Below are positions 21,590 to 33,782 of a stretch of 64,000 bases of DNA, piece by piece; position 1 is the stretch's first letter; the number at the start of each line of letters is the position of its first letter. The position numbers and the translations under genes are program-made. The notes below the pieces were generated by a model. It saw only the letters and a list, made by a program, of their open reading frames with translations, did no database searches and was not told where the DNA came from. Origin of the DNA: Gnetum montanum (Eukaryota; Streptophyta; Gnetopsida; Gnetales; Gnetaceae); assembly GCA_015680685.1 (NCBI GenBank), contig MNCI01010504.1:71235-135234 (forward strand), read 5' to 3'.

Positions 21590-24130
21590 ACTGAACTCAA
21601 TGATCACAATTGGAAAGTGTGACTATGCTAGGTGAGTGGAAAACCAATGCATGAAAACACTCAAATTCAATGTGGGCCCCACTAGATGCATAGGTAGTAA
21701 ACCAATGGAAATCCTAACACACTTGGGTTTTCAACTTCCTAAAGTGACTACGATGGGATTCAAGCACTTGAAAGCCTTGGAATAAATACCAAAACTCAAA
21801 AGCTACTAAAATCCACCTCACAACCTTCCATCCATGTTATGAAACCTTATGCTCGAAATGGGAAACTAGGCATTTACATTGATGGAAATTGGACATCTAG
21901 GAATGTCAAAATCCATGCCACAACTTGCTATTCAATGTAACTATGTTGACTAGTAGCCTGACTATGCTAGTCAATGTAGTCACAAGTAGAATGATATTTC
22001 AAAACATCAACTAGGCTTTTAATTAACTCCAAAATGAAAACACCTTATACCAAATCTTGACCAGAACCTCTGATAGCTCCAGAGTTGCATAAAACCTATC
22101 AAAACCCAGCAAAACCCAATTTCCTTACATAGAATACACTAGGGGAGCCCTCAACTACATTGGCTAGCATAGTCCCAGTGTAGTTGAGTAAGAAATAAAC
22201 ATTAAATACCTAAAATAGGCTTCAAGATAACATATTTTGGCATCAACTTCAGCCTAGAACCTCCAGTAGCCTTGAAATAGTAAACAACTAACCTAAAATA
22301 AGTTAAATTCCATCCCACACTTCAAACTACACTAGAGGTAACCTTGGCTATGCTAGTGAATGTAGTCCCTACATAGTTAGTTCAAGGTGGACTTCCAAAA
22401 ATGAATCAAGACCTCTAAATTGACACATTTTGACCTTAGAACTCCTTTGGAACCTCCAATGATCCTACATTTGAGAAATGTGAAAGAAAAGAAGGCCAAG
22501 ACCCATGTTCACATTAGGACTACACTAGGGAGGCTTGGGACTATGTTGGCTAGCATAGTGCTAGCATAGTCCACCCTCCAAAACATCAAAAAAAGTCAAA
22601 TACATGCTAAATCAACTTCTTAGTACATCCTCTAAACCACAAAACCCAACCAGAGATCTTAGAGGCCAATAAACGCTGCAAACTTAGTTGAAAATGGCAA
22701 AACTCATCTTACACCCCACACCCACACTATGAATACATTGACTAGCATAGCCCAGTGATGTATGATCACTTTGACATTAAAACAATCACCAAAGCTGACA
22801 ACTTCATGCCTAAAACCATAGATTTTGACATTAGTGATCTTAGAACTCGAAAACCTAGTTAATTGACCATGGAGTTGCACCAAAATCCAAGATTCATGTT
22901 GTGACTACACTAGAGTAGGCTTGGACTATGTTGGCTAATTTGGTGCCATCATAATCATGGTCCAAGGTTGATTTGACTAATGATTTGACACTCCAAATAG
23001 CCCAAAACCTAGCTTGGAAACCTAGAACCTAGTTTACCCTTACCCAATTGCAAATTCACCTCATTCTTACCTTGGAAATGGTAGTTTTACCCCAACTACA
23101 TTGAAGCCAAGTTCAACTATGTTGGCTAGCATAGTCACAAAGGGAAATCATCATTTCCATGCCTAAACAGCCTCCAAAATCAACCATCTTAGGCCAAAAC
23201 CCTAGCTAGAGACATTGATAACCCTGGAAACTTAAAAGACTAGTCAATTGACTCCAGAAACTGATCAAAAGATAGAATTTAGACATGACTATGCTAGAAC
23301 AAGCCATGAATATGTTGGCCAATGTAGTCCTAGTGTATTCATTGTTGGGAGTTCAAGCAATTAGTGTTTTGACATCCTAAATGGCCAAAAATTTAACTTG
23401 AGATACCTAGAACATCAATTGACATTGCCTAGTGATAATTCTACCTTGTTTTGACCATGGAAATGTTAGATTCCATATGACTACACTGAAGTAGGCCTAT
23501 GACTACATTGGCTAGCATAGCCCTAGTGTAGTCCATGTCCCAAGGTATTTTGATTGACACAACAACACTTAGAATGACCAAAAACTTTATGCTAGAAGTC
23601 TAGAACACTAAAACCTTGGAGATAGATGTAGTTTGACCTTGTTCAACCATGGAAAACCCATTGGATCAACCTTTAACTATGTTGGCTAGTTTAGTCATGA
23701 GGTGTTTGTGTCACAACTTCACTTTTAGTAGTTTGTTTGACCTCTAAATAGCCTATTCAACCCTTCCTAGACCCTACGTGACCCTAGGAAGTTGATAGAA
23801 CACTAGCAGCAATAATGAAACTCCAAAAATTTATTTTTCTCATGAAACTATTCTAGGGAAGACCTTGACTATGTTGGCTAGTGTAGTCCTAGGGTAGTCA
23901 CAAGTATTTGCCTCATTTCTAGCTTCTAAAGACTGAAAATGAAGTTAAAAAGCATTAATCTTTGGTCCCAATCCATAACACTAGTCATACAAACCATCAA
24001 GAACCAAAAACTAGCCACAACAAACCTAGGAATTCATCTACTACTACCAACTATGCAAGGCTTGGTCTAATTACATTGGCCAGCGTAGTCACCAGTAGAG
24101 CCCAGTGTAGTCACATCAAAAGGTATCATC
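21590..24130. repeat. Degenerate tandem repeat, period about 193 bp, about 13 units
   Basis: The motif GACTATGTTGGCTAGCATAG followed by a partner GTGTAGTC recurs near 21934, 22150, 22340, 22548, 22730, 22920, 23115, 23310, 23500, 23675, 23866 and 24075, with a first weak copy near 21619. Several units also have an upstream GACTACACTAGNG box. Between motifs the sequence is diverged but keeps shared words such as CTAGAACCTC and CCAAAACC. No ORF, promoter or transposase is seen. Confidence 0.8.
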
Positions 24131-24309
24131 TTGCCCTCAAAATAGCCCTGATACGACTCCACCATGTGCCCAAATTTACTTGTCATCCTTATAGATCTCT
24201 ACCATGGCTCAATATGGCTTGAAACCATTAAAAGTTAACCTTAGTTAACCTTATTTGGCCATCAATTAGTGTAATTTGATGAGGTTTGACCATCCTTGAC
24301 CATCATTTG

Positions 24310-24715
24310 ACACTAGTAGAAAGCCTAAAATTGGCAACATGGCTTGCTCTAGCCTAAAACTGGCAAAATCGAACCCTGACTAACCAACATTGATATTTTT
24401 TTAGCATGTGTTTCCCCACCCTTGCTAGTTTGACCTTGTTTCATGGTGGTTTGATTCATTTTGAACTTGTTATGCAATGTTCAACTTCTAGTTCACTCCA
24501 GTTTCATCATATCTACCTTATTCTCTCTCATGTAACCTTTCTTGACCTTGTTTGGCCTTTGATTGATGTTAGATGATGGGGTTTAACCATCCTTAATCAT
24601 CATTTGACACCATGTAACCATGGCCTATCAAGGCCTTAAACTGGTAACCTCATGGCTTACCAAGGCCTAAAACTGGCAACCTCATGGCTTGCTATGGGCT
24701 AAAATTAGCAAAGTG
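24310..24715. repeat. Scattered copies of the GGCCTAAAACTGGCAA motif
   Basis: At least five copies of (G/A)CCTAAAA(C/T)TGGCAA (about 24331, 24355, 24632, 24669, 24700) with CATGGCTT nearby resemble the 33-36-bp repeat at 8328-8795. The two clusters sit near opposite ends of segment D. Confidence 0.65.
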
Positions 24716-25079
24716 TAATTATAGTTGACCGTGTTTGACCTTCTTTTGCCACATGTTTTCTATCTTAACTATTTTGTCCTTATTTCATTGTCTTTGTCAA
24801 CTTGTTTTGACCTTATTCCTCATTATCAACCTTTCTTATCATTAGAGCATCACTTGGCCTTATTCCACTAAGTGTTCCCATTGTTTGACATTTATTCGAC
24901 CTTATTTAGCCTTTATTTTAACTTATTATAGCTTCTGTTTACCTTGTTTGCACCTTGTTTGATCATGAAGTAGCATGTTTTGGCTCATTCATGCATAGTT
25001 ACTAGAGTATTTTATAACATTTTTTCATTATTTACTCATTTTACCAAGGTGCCACTTAATGTGCTTATGGGTGATATGA

Positions 25080-25589
25080 AAGATTTTAGTATGAACACTT
25101 AGAAGCAAATCAATGTACTATTGAACCTAAGTGGGCCTCATGGTGATGTTGAATGATGTATCAAACTTAATTGTCAAGATCTTGAGCCTAAGAGTCTAAT
25201 CGACCACATAGGCTTGATAGAGAAACTTCTCAAATGGCCTGAAAATCTAGTCAAAACCATTGACCTTGAGGCTAGTGATATTGTCGAGGAATCTCTAGTT
25301 GAGGTTCCTATCAAGATAGGGAGAAAACACTAAAACTAAGTTCCTCACTGGAACCTCAACAAGCTCAAGACATCACCAAGGTCCTCCAAGACAACATTGA
25401 GGTCTTTACTTGGTCATACGAAGATATTCCAGGCCTTGACCCATGCCTAGTGCAACATAATATCATACTTGATCCTAGTGTTAGACCAGTTAAGCAAAAA
25501 GATTGCAAGATTAGGATAGATTTAGCCTTGGCAGTTCACAAAACTATATTAAGTTGGTTTCATTTGAGCTATTGATTATGTAGAATGGG
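25080..25589 (+). pseudogene. Element C: start of reverse transcriptase, interrupted by element A
   Basis: The plus strand reads VLQDNIEVFTWSYEDIPGLD, then VRPVKQKDCKIRIDLALAV, the N-terminal block of plant Ty3/gypsy RT (D.FAWS..DMPGL...VKQK.R). It has stops and frameshifts. It is interrupted after TAGAATGGG by element A, and the frame is restored across the insertion at 33778. Confidence 0.82.
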
Positions 25590-26416
25590 TGATGAGTGGC
25601 GAGGTACCCCTACACTCAACCATATGAATAAGAGCATTACACGCGTGATCTGGTTGAACTTTGTAGACGGACTAGTTGTGGCATCTAGATAGTTAGCCTT
25701 AGGTCGCAGTTCACTGTCGTCCCACTTGGACTAGTATTAACTTTGTCACGTATGGTTTAGTCCAGAGTGAGGTGTATGATGTGGTTCCTAATCTAATGCT
25801 ACTCTTGAAGGCAATGGAAAGTAATATTAACTAATCTAGGAGAGAGAGGATGAGAGAATCCAATCTAGCCTAAGTATGATGAGCATCCATTCCTTGATTA
25901 TCCGTACACATCTTGGACTTCGTGCATGACTACCACTAGGATTACCAAGTGCAGATCCTAGGTACGCAACTGGGTTACCAAGTAGTCACACTTAAATGCT
26001 CGTAATCAAGTCATACTCATTCCACGTTTTAACATGAGTTTAAGGGTGAGAGAGATTAACTAGGAAAGCAATAAATAAAAATTAATTAAATAATTAAACT
26101 AAGTAAATGCTGCAATGATGAAGTAATCTGGATCTTTATTTCTGGTCATGTGCATGTCCAAGTACGTCACACTCGAATAAGGATGCCGTACAATTACAAT
26201 CACCACACTACGGGCATACACTGGAAAAGAATTCTATCTTTGGAGGGGTAAAATTGCCAGAGTTTTGCTAAGGTCTAAATTTGGATGCGAAACAAGGGAG
26301 AGTTGCCAATTATTTGTAGAACTGGTGATAGACTGTGATATCATGACTTAGCTATGATATTGCGTATGCGATATCACAACCGCGATATCGCGGTCGCCCA
26401 AAACGTGACTCATCAT
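25590..26416 (-). repeat. Element A 3' LTR
   Basis: Starts TGATGAGTGG and ends GACTCATCA. The TATA region is mutated here (plus strand CAATTATTTGTAGAACTGG) compared with the 5' LTR. GATATC cores cluster at about 26330-26395. Confidence 0.93.
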
Positions 26417-26429
26417 ACCCCCACGACTG
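26417..26429 (-). other. Element A polypurine tract
   Basis: AGTCGTGGGGGTA on the minus strand touches the 3' LTR, matching the position and sequence of the tracts in B and E. Confidence 0.7.
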
Positions 26430-26599
26430 AATGAAAACTCATCCTCAAGTTATAGTTATTACACAGTGGATAGGTATGGGATTATTGGATGGTGAAAATG
26501 GGACTATGCTGCAGTGTGAAATGAAAACAAAATAAAGACACAACACAAATGTTCTACACCTACAAAATTGGATGGAACTGATGTAGTTCCTGGTGGTGG

Positions 26600-29386
26600 T
26601 GGCTCCTCCATTGGTGCCTTCCCTTTATCTTGTGCTCCAGATTTTGAGGCTTGATGACGTTGAAGTATGGCCTAGAGCTTTTTCTCTTTAGTCTGAGGAT
26701 CTTGTGCCATCCATGCTAATGTTCCAACGTTTGACGGAGTTGACACTTCCCACGGACAGGGTAGTTGCGGAAATATTTGGTTGGCCTTGACATACCAAGC
26801 CATGAACACCCATCGTTCCTTCTCATAGGCTCTGGCTTTATCTTTGTACTCCTAAAAATCTGCTAGCCATTGAGCCAAGTCCATTGCGACTTCTTTCTAT
26901 CCTTGGTAGCTAGCTTTAACCATCTCAAGTTTAGAATTTGCAACTTCTAACTTTTCCAACAGCTTCTTACGCTTTGCAAATTTTGCTTCATATTTGATGT
27001 GGGTGGTTGCTACCTATTGCTCGAGCTCTGACCTTGGGCACCTTGCTATTAACATGGCAAGGTTGGCATATCTCAAATTTGTCAAATCCATGTACTCCAT
27101 TAGATCTTGAATCTGCAGGTCCCAACTTTTAACTTCTACTTGGTGGGCAAAGGCATATGTGTCTAATATGGCTTACCAGTTAGTGTGTTGAGCACTGATA
27201 GTGTTGATTTGGGCCTTGGCCATATGGATCTCCTTCTCAAGGATCTTTTTATACATCCCCACCTGATCGTGGAAGTGCACCTTTAGCTTCTCATGTCATT
27301 TAGCCTCGTTTTGCCACGTGCTTATCTCAATAGCTAACTTTTGACGAATGGTGCGTACCTCCTCCATCGAGAGGGTTCGATTTTCTCTGGATAAACGACT
27401 TACGTCTCGGTTGACCCAGATGAATTTTTCTCGTAATTGATGAAATTTTTTCTCAAGAATGTTCTTTTGCTTTTCTGTAGTGGTCAACCTAAGGTTTTCT
27501 GCAACTAGCTGCTTGTTTTCTTCTTGTAAGGCCTTGAGTGCCTTAAGATGTGCATGAGTTTGCGCCTGTTCTGAGGAGGCATCCCAAAAAACATTCTCTT
27601 TCTCATCAGCCACCTTTTTATTTTCTGCTATTAACTTAGTTAGCTGCTCAGTTCTAAAATTATCTAGCTGGTTTGCGGGAACAAATTGCAGAGGGTCCCG
27701 CTATGCTGCTTGTAAGGCCATAAGCTACTCTTGTAGTTTCTACACTTTAGCTTCAGCATGCTCGATCCTCACTTCTATTATGACTAGCTTTTCCTTTGTG
27801 GAAATGAGGTCTAATTGAATTGCTATAGCATCTTGAGGGATGTCAAACAAGGATGTCATTACTTGCCCTGTTTGAAGTAATTGATCAAGCACATCCTCAT
27901 GTTCCGTAGGAGTCATTGAGGTTCCAGCCAAAGTTTGAGCATCCCGTGCTCCTGTGAGATCTGCTGGTGGCACAACAGGTATGTTGAAGGATTCTTTGAT
28001 GTGGTCTACGACCACTTCTATAGCTCCTGCGACATTCTAGTGTTGCATGATCACCACGGTGGCCCCTTCACCAGTTTCTAATTGCACCTAGAAAGATGCT
28101 GCATTTCCTGAGATCTGTTGTGACATCTAATTTCCCCTTCTCCTGTGTGAATAGATACTTCCCCCCTTATGTGATCCAATGAGACAGTAGGCTAAATGGC
28201 ATCATTGATGACGCGGAAGAGGTTTGCGTCATCATGACTTCCCCAACTGACCATCTTAGCAATGGCCCTAAGATGGCTCATCGATGGTCTGTAGTCTTGC
28301 GGCGGCTGTTGATCCTAGCCTGTGCTAGGCCCTACTTCCTATTGTTGGCTGGGATCCATGCTTGGAGGTTAGCTGAGTCCTACAAGTTGAGTTGCAGTTG
28401 GTCCAGCCATCTGTTCTTCTTCTTGTTCTGGTCCTAGCTCTTCGCCAGTGCTTTTCCTTGGAGCTGGCGCCTTTAGCAATTCAGTATATGAAGTAGTTTG
28501 GGCCTTTCAGAGGACATCATTGATGTACCCCCAAATACTAGCACGTTAGCAAAGCTTTCTGATAAGACAAGGGAAAGGCAGCACCATTTTCCCTATCTTT
28601 CATTCCTCAAATCACCTCAGGATCTCTGTTAAATATTTATGGGGCAGGTTAGCGTTAACCTTTTCCATCAACACGGCACATCCTCTAGCTGCATACATTG
28701 ATATTCTTTTTAGGTCCTTTGTGGGGAAGAGGTGATATGTTCCAATTTTGAAGTAAACCCTCTCTTTTGTCGTCAACTCACCAAAGGTTTTATCTCTGCC
28801 ATAAGCCTTCTTCAACCAATCCTTTCGCACATCGGGGTCTGAACGGGTGGATAACTAAGCAACTTTGGACCCTATATTCGGAAGGTTTAACACCTTCAAA
28901 ATGGCCTATGTAGAGAAGTCAACTATCACACCACAAATATTGACAGTGGTGCCTTGCTCCCTATTTTGCCAAAATTGGTACATCTCTCCTAGGTACCAGG
29001 CACTGCTTTTAGAGAGGATAGGCCATAAGGGAGACCCTTTGAGGTGATCCCTAATAGCCTCAGGAGCGAACTTTGTAAATGATTCAAAGTTCAATTCCAC
29101 AATCGCCGCAGTGAATGTGGGCTTCTCGTGGATGGCCTGAACGTAGTCTTGGGGCAACGTGAGGTATTGTCCCTATTCAGGCACTACAGCAGCTCCTCCT
29201 TTTGCCTGCCAGATCATCCGTTAGGAGGTTCTTCTTGATGAATGTTAAATGATTGCTCCTCCTATTCTGCATGTTGTCTGGCAGGTCCTTATCTTCCACC
29301 TCTCTGAGATCATTTGTTTCCACCCTGGGTAGGACCTTCCTATTGTCCATGTTTCGGGGCCATCTACAATCACACGGGTTAAGCAT
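26600..29386 (-). pseudogene. Element A second ORF: transposon-associated globular domain plus coiled coil
   Basis: The minus strand reads FTAAIVELNFESFTKFAPEA, WYLGEMYQFWQNREQGTTVN and ICGVIVDFST, then LKVLNLPNIGSK, KDWLKKAYGRDKTFGELTTK and YFKIGTYHLFPTKDLKRISM. The V.G..VDFS...I...L.LP pattern recalls the plant 'putative transposon protein' domain found in some retroelement ORFs (inference from memory). A Pro/Glu/Gln-rich linker follows (about 28450-28200). Then come long heptad-rich stretches, for example 27613-27296: LKALKALQEENKQLVAENLR. Frameshifts and stops are frequent. It stands where RT-integrase should be and could assist particle assembly or localisation, but no function is shown. 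Confidence 0.5.
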
Positions 29387-29399
29387 TAGTAAGGTTATT

Positions 29400-31650
29400 T
29401 TTGAAATTGAGTTATACCTTACTGCTTGCCTTAATTAATGATCTTATTTTATCTCCGTGTGATCTTGCCCAAAAGTTTGTAATAATGGGTCCCTTTTTAC
29501 TTAGGTGGTTTTTCAATTTTAGTTTCCTGATATACCTAAGGATTAAATGATTTTTGGGCACAAATATTCTAAGTGTTATAGTTAATTACCCTAGATGATG
29601 TCCTTTGGGTGATGATAAATTTCAAAAAAGTTAGGCACTTTTCGGCAAGTGTCCCTCCCCCACGACTAAGCTGAACACTCTGGGTTCAAGCAAGGTTCAA
29701 ATGGAATTAAAATCGGAGTACTAGCGAGTGGGATATAGTGAGAAAAGCAAGGGTCGCTCAATCGCAAGTCGTAGAGAAAAAATTTGAAAAACTCCCCCGT
29801 GTGAATGGCAAAAATGAAGCTAAGTGTTGTGGGGGATCACCTATTTATAGGTTGTGACAACGCGATATCGCGTATGTGATATCACATCCCTAGTGACATG
29901 AGGCACAAAAAAAATACCAAATTTTTAAAGGATTTTTTTGAAATTAACGTTGTAAACGGAGGACATTGGGCTATTATGAAGGGGTTCTAGGGTAATTCCT
30001 ATTAATTTAAAAGGCACAATTAATGATGATGGTGTGGATTTTATCAATAAAACCTTGGGTGGTAAGAAAAAGGGTATGTAATGGTNAAAGTGTCCGTGGG
30101 CACTAGAAGGGTTAAATGTAATTCACACTAACTCCACAAAACACACACATGTAATTATCATTGGAATGAGATGAAAATTCTATGGCATTTTGTTTTATTC
30201 AAGGGAGGAGTGACTTTTGTTTTATGGCATTTTGTTTTTCTTTTTCTTTTATCTTTCTTCTTCTTTCTTTTTGAATATTGAATCCAGAGAAGCCACCAAC
30301 CTTCAGGCATGGGTGCATGTCTTTCTAGTGGGACCACCTAGAACAGCATTGGATTTTTGAGTGCCCTTTTGATTACTCTTACTCCCATTTTTCATTAAAT
30401 CTACAAGGATCTTAGTACAACCATGTTGCATGATAACTTCCATAGATGTCACCAAAGAGAATCCACAAATCCCCTTGATGTCACACCCTAATCATTCCCT
30501 CTTGATCCATCCTTCTTCATTCCAAGTACAATGAACACAAAATTAATTTTAAGTTTTTAATAATGTCAAGAATATCACTGTACCCTCGGATAGAACCTCT
30601 TATTTGTAGAGTGGATGAGTGGGTGTAATGGGCTCACTGTCCAAATAATTGATCGTTTAAGAGATAATAACATAGAACACACCTCAACCAATGATCCACA
30701 TGAGTGTTTTATTCATAGATGAGATTACGTACAAAAATGTAAAAAGACAAAAACAAAAAAAGATAAAAAGATAAAACAAAAACTTGAGAAATGAAAAACT
30801 AAAAAAAAGTAGTTGTAAAATTAAAGAAAACTGAAAAATATTTATTAATCCTGCTTGTTATTAGAATGGGGGTATCCCCCATAACTAAATGGTTAAGTAT
30901 GGTAAGGATTAATAAATGGAAGATGAGGATCCTTGCATGTTAGAAGTATTGAGGCTCGATCATGCTTACCCCATTAGGGTTCACACACTTGATTATAGTG
31001 AACATAGTGGGGCAATTTATACGATGTAGTTCTCGGATAATGAGTTGACCCACTATGATATTTGGGACTGTTAGATGGTATGCAAGGATTGGGTTGTCAC
31101 TCTCCATGGCTGTGTTCATTGGGCTGGATTGTTGTTGGAGTGTGAGTTGGTGGCCCTGATGAAGTTACATGAGACGTTGGGTTCAAAGATAAGGATGCAC
31201 CATAGTGTGGGACTTGTGCTGAGTTGGAGGATGCAGTGGCCTCGGAGTTGTGTTGTCCCTTCTTACAGCTATGTTTAAAGAAGGGGCACTTTTGATGTTG
31301 CTAAGGTTTCTCACTGCTGTTGGAAGTAGTAGCACAAGTGATGTTCATGGGTTGTTGCTGTGGTGCATGTACCTTATGAACAGTTGGTGGTGATGTGGAA
31401 GGAGGGAAAGGATGAGAATGTTGAAAGTTAGAAGGAGTATAAGGTGCACAATGTGGTGGCTGTGTTGAAGGCATGGGTTGGTAGTATTAAGGAGAATGGT
31501 ATTATGGTGAGATAAAGTGCGTTCGCCCAATTGGAGAAGCAGGGTGTTGAACAAGATAAGCGTTTGGGTTCTGATGATAAGAAGGGTTTCTCCAGTCTAG
31601 TGGTGGTCTTCCCCACAATTGGGATTGTTTCCACTATGATCAAACACAGT
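29400..31650. other. Element A internal non-coding region
   Basis: Between the second ORF and gag. It includes an A-rich simple run at 30735-30830, which sits where B and E carry their AAACA repeats, and polypurine-like motifs at 29657-29667 and 30876-30886. Base 30086 is an N. At the right end, Pro- and Gln-rich minus-strand sequence may be a decayed gag-protease linker; no protease DTG block is visible. Confidence 0.55.
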
Positions 31651-31728
31651 ATCTCTGTACGAACTCTGGATGTAACGTGTTTCCCCAATGCTCATGTAAA
31701 TGTAACAATATTGGGCATTGGCCCTTGG

Positions 31729-32741
31729 GATGATTGTACATGCATATGTTGCATTCATACGTACGATTGGCAGTTGAGCTCTTTATTCTCTTTGCCCCTT
31801 CTTTCCAATTGTCTAATTTTTTGTCCTGCTTCTTGGGTTGTCAAAACTCTATCCCCAATAATGTTGATGAATTCTCCACACTTTTGATACATCCATTCCA
31901 ACATCTTATTTATCTTTGCCTTGAATTCTTCTAATGTTTGTTGTGTTGGCAAAGATGATGTTTCCACCTTGAGATTGGTTGATTTCTCCTTTTTATGATC
32001 ATGGACCTTTGTTAAGTTGAGATTTTGGTCCTGTTGATGTTTTTCAATACTCTCCCATCTAGCCAATTCTCCTTCTTCTTTTTCTACCCACTTAATAAGC
32101 TCTTGGACTTGATGGGTTCGTAGTTCGTATAGTTGACCTTGGGCATACATTCCTAAGGTCTCTCTTGTTGCATCACGAAGCCCATCAATGATATGGTACA
32201 TTAGCCTTTCTTCGGAAAACCCATGGCCTGGACAGTTGTTTATTAGTGCATAATATCTTTCTAAGGCCATGTCCAAGGGTTCATGTTGTGCTTGTTTCCA
32301 CCCTTGGATTTGTTTCCTCAAGGCTGACACTCTTGCATAGGTCTGATATTTTTTGTTAAAGAGTTCTACCATTGTTGAGAAACATCGTATTGAATTTGGT
32401 TTTAACGATCTATACCATACTTTTGCTTGGCCAACGAGTGTCATAGGAAAGAGCTTAAGTTTTTGCCAACCGTTATCAATGTTATTCCATATGCAGGCAT
32501 CGTAGAAGGCTTGTAAATGTTGATGTGGATCTAAGTCATAGCCTCCTAAAAAAATAGGAAAGTTTTTTAAATTGAGCCTGGGTAGGCGGCTCTCTTTACG
32601 ATGCCTATGGGAGATTCGAACAGCCTCCTGTATTTGCACTAATCTTGTAATGGCCAGTAGGGGTTCATCTTCATCGGGTAAGTTATGCTTTTGTGCATTG
32701 GGATGATGTTGCTTTTGTTGATGTTTATAAGAAACCCCCAC
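31729..32741 (-). pseudogene. Element A gag
   Basis: A 328-residue ORF (32741-31755) contains NFPIFLGGYDLDPHQHLQAF, WQKLKLFPMTLVGQAKVWYR, FNKKYQTYARVSALRKQIQG, GHGFSEERLMYHIIDGLRDA and ELIKWVEKEEGELARWE, the best-preserved Gag in the window and homologous to those of B and E. Just past the stop, in another frame, CNICMYNHPKGQC gives the zinc-knuckle-like motif, so a one-base frameshift separates core and knuckle. Confidence 0.85.
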
Positions 32742-32965
32742 TTCAGGTTGTGTACTTTAATCTTCATTGTCATATAGTTCATTGGTTCTCCAATGAACTT
32801 CCTCACTAAGTGTGGAATTACCGTGATCTTGTAGGAAAGGCATGATTGTGAAGTTGTGTGTGAAATTACATGTAACTTTTAATAATTATTTCTTTCTAAA
32901 AGATATATCGTTAAGTCCTATACAACGACCTTGTATGATATAACTAATTTAGATAGCTAGCACCA

Positions 32966-32983
32966 TCCCCGGCAACGGTTCCA
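32966..32983 (-). other. Element A primer-binding site (tRNA-Asp)
   Basis: TGGAACCGTTGCCGGGGA lies one base inside the 5' LTR and differs at two positions from the tRNA-Asp 3' complement. Confidence 0.88.
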
Positions 32984-32984
32984 A

Positions 32985-33777
32985 TGATGAGTGGCGAGGT
33001 ACCGCTACACTCAACCATATGAATATGAGCGTTACATGCACAATCCAGTCGAACTTTGTAGACGGACTAGTTGTGGGATCTAGATAGTTAGCCTTAGGTT
33101 GTAGTTTGCTATCTTCCCACCTGGACTAGTATTAGATTTGTCACGTATGGTTTAGTCTAGAGTGAAGTGTATGATGTGGTTCCTAATCTAATGCTACTCC
33201 TGAGGGCAATGGAAAGTAATATTAACTAATCTAGGAGAGAGAGGGTGAGAGAATCTAATCTAGCCTAAGTGTGATGAGCATCCATTCCTTGATTATCTGT
33301 ACACATCTTGGACTTCGTGCAAGACTACCACTGGGATTACCAAGCGTAGATCCTAGGTACACTACTGGGTTACCAAGTAGTTACACTTAAATGCTCGTAA
33401 TCAAGTTGTACTCATTCTACATTTTAACATGAGTTTAAGGGTGAAAGAGATTAACTAGGAAAGTAATAAATAAAAATTAATTAAATAATTAAACTAAGTG
33501 AATGCTGCAATGATGAAGTAATCTCGATCTTTATTTCTGATTATGTGTGTGTCCAAGTATGCCACACTCGAATAAGGATGCCGTACAATTACAATCACCA
33601 CGCTGCAGGCATACAATGGAAAATAATTCTATCTTTGGAAGGGTAAAATTGCTAGAGTTTTGCTAAGGTCTAAATATGGATGCGAAACAAGGAAGAGCTG
33701 CCTCTTATTTATAGAACTGGTGGCGTACTACGATATCGCATACGTGATATCGCGGTTGTCCAAAACGTGACTCATCA
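32985..33777 (-). repeat. Element A 5' LTR
   Basis: Begins TGATGAGTGG and ends GACTCATCA on the plus strand; transcription is leftward. It is 34 bp shorter than its partner, mostly through loss near the GATATC cluster. Confidence 0.93.
33702..33750 (-). promoter_or_regulatory. Element A LTR promoter: TATA box and GATATC palindrome
   Basis: On the minus strand CTATAAATAAGAGG (about 33701-33714) is a good TATA box. Just upstream (33730-33752) are two GATATC cores around CGCATACGTG, one base away from a perfect palindrome. Confidence 0.65.
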
Positions 33778-33782
33778 ATGGG

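Larger units (their letters stand above)
25590..33777 (-). mobile_element. Element A: LTR retrotransposon with gag and a pol-replacing coiled-coil ORF
   Basis: LTRs 25590-26416 and 32985-33777 are flanked by a perfect 5-bp duplication, ATGGG (25585-25589 and 33778-33782). The primer site (32966-32983) and polypurine run (26417-26429) set a leftward orientation. Gag is on the minus strand at 32741-31729. No RT or integrase is seen. In its place 29386-26600 carries decayed ORFs with a globular part and a coiled coil. I count about 18 differences in the first 147 aligned LTR bases, so the insertion is old. It sits inside the RT of element C. Confidence 0.93.

Noticed and set aside
21590-24130. 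CRISPR-like array
   Set aside because: Period near 193 bp, degenerate repeats, plant nuclear context and no cas genes.
30086-30086. Single N base
   Set aside because: An unresolved base in non-coding sequence of element A, with no effect on any call.
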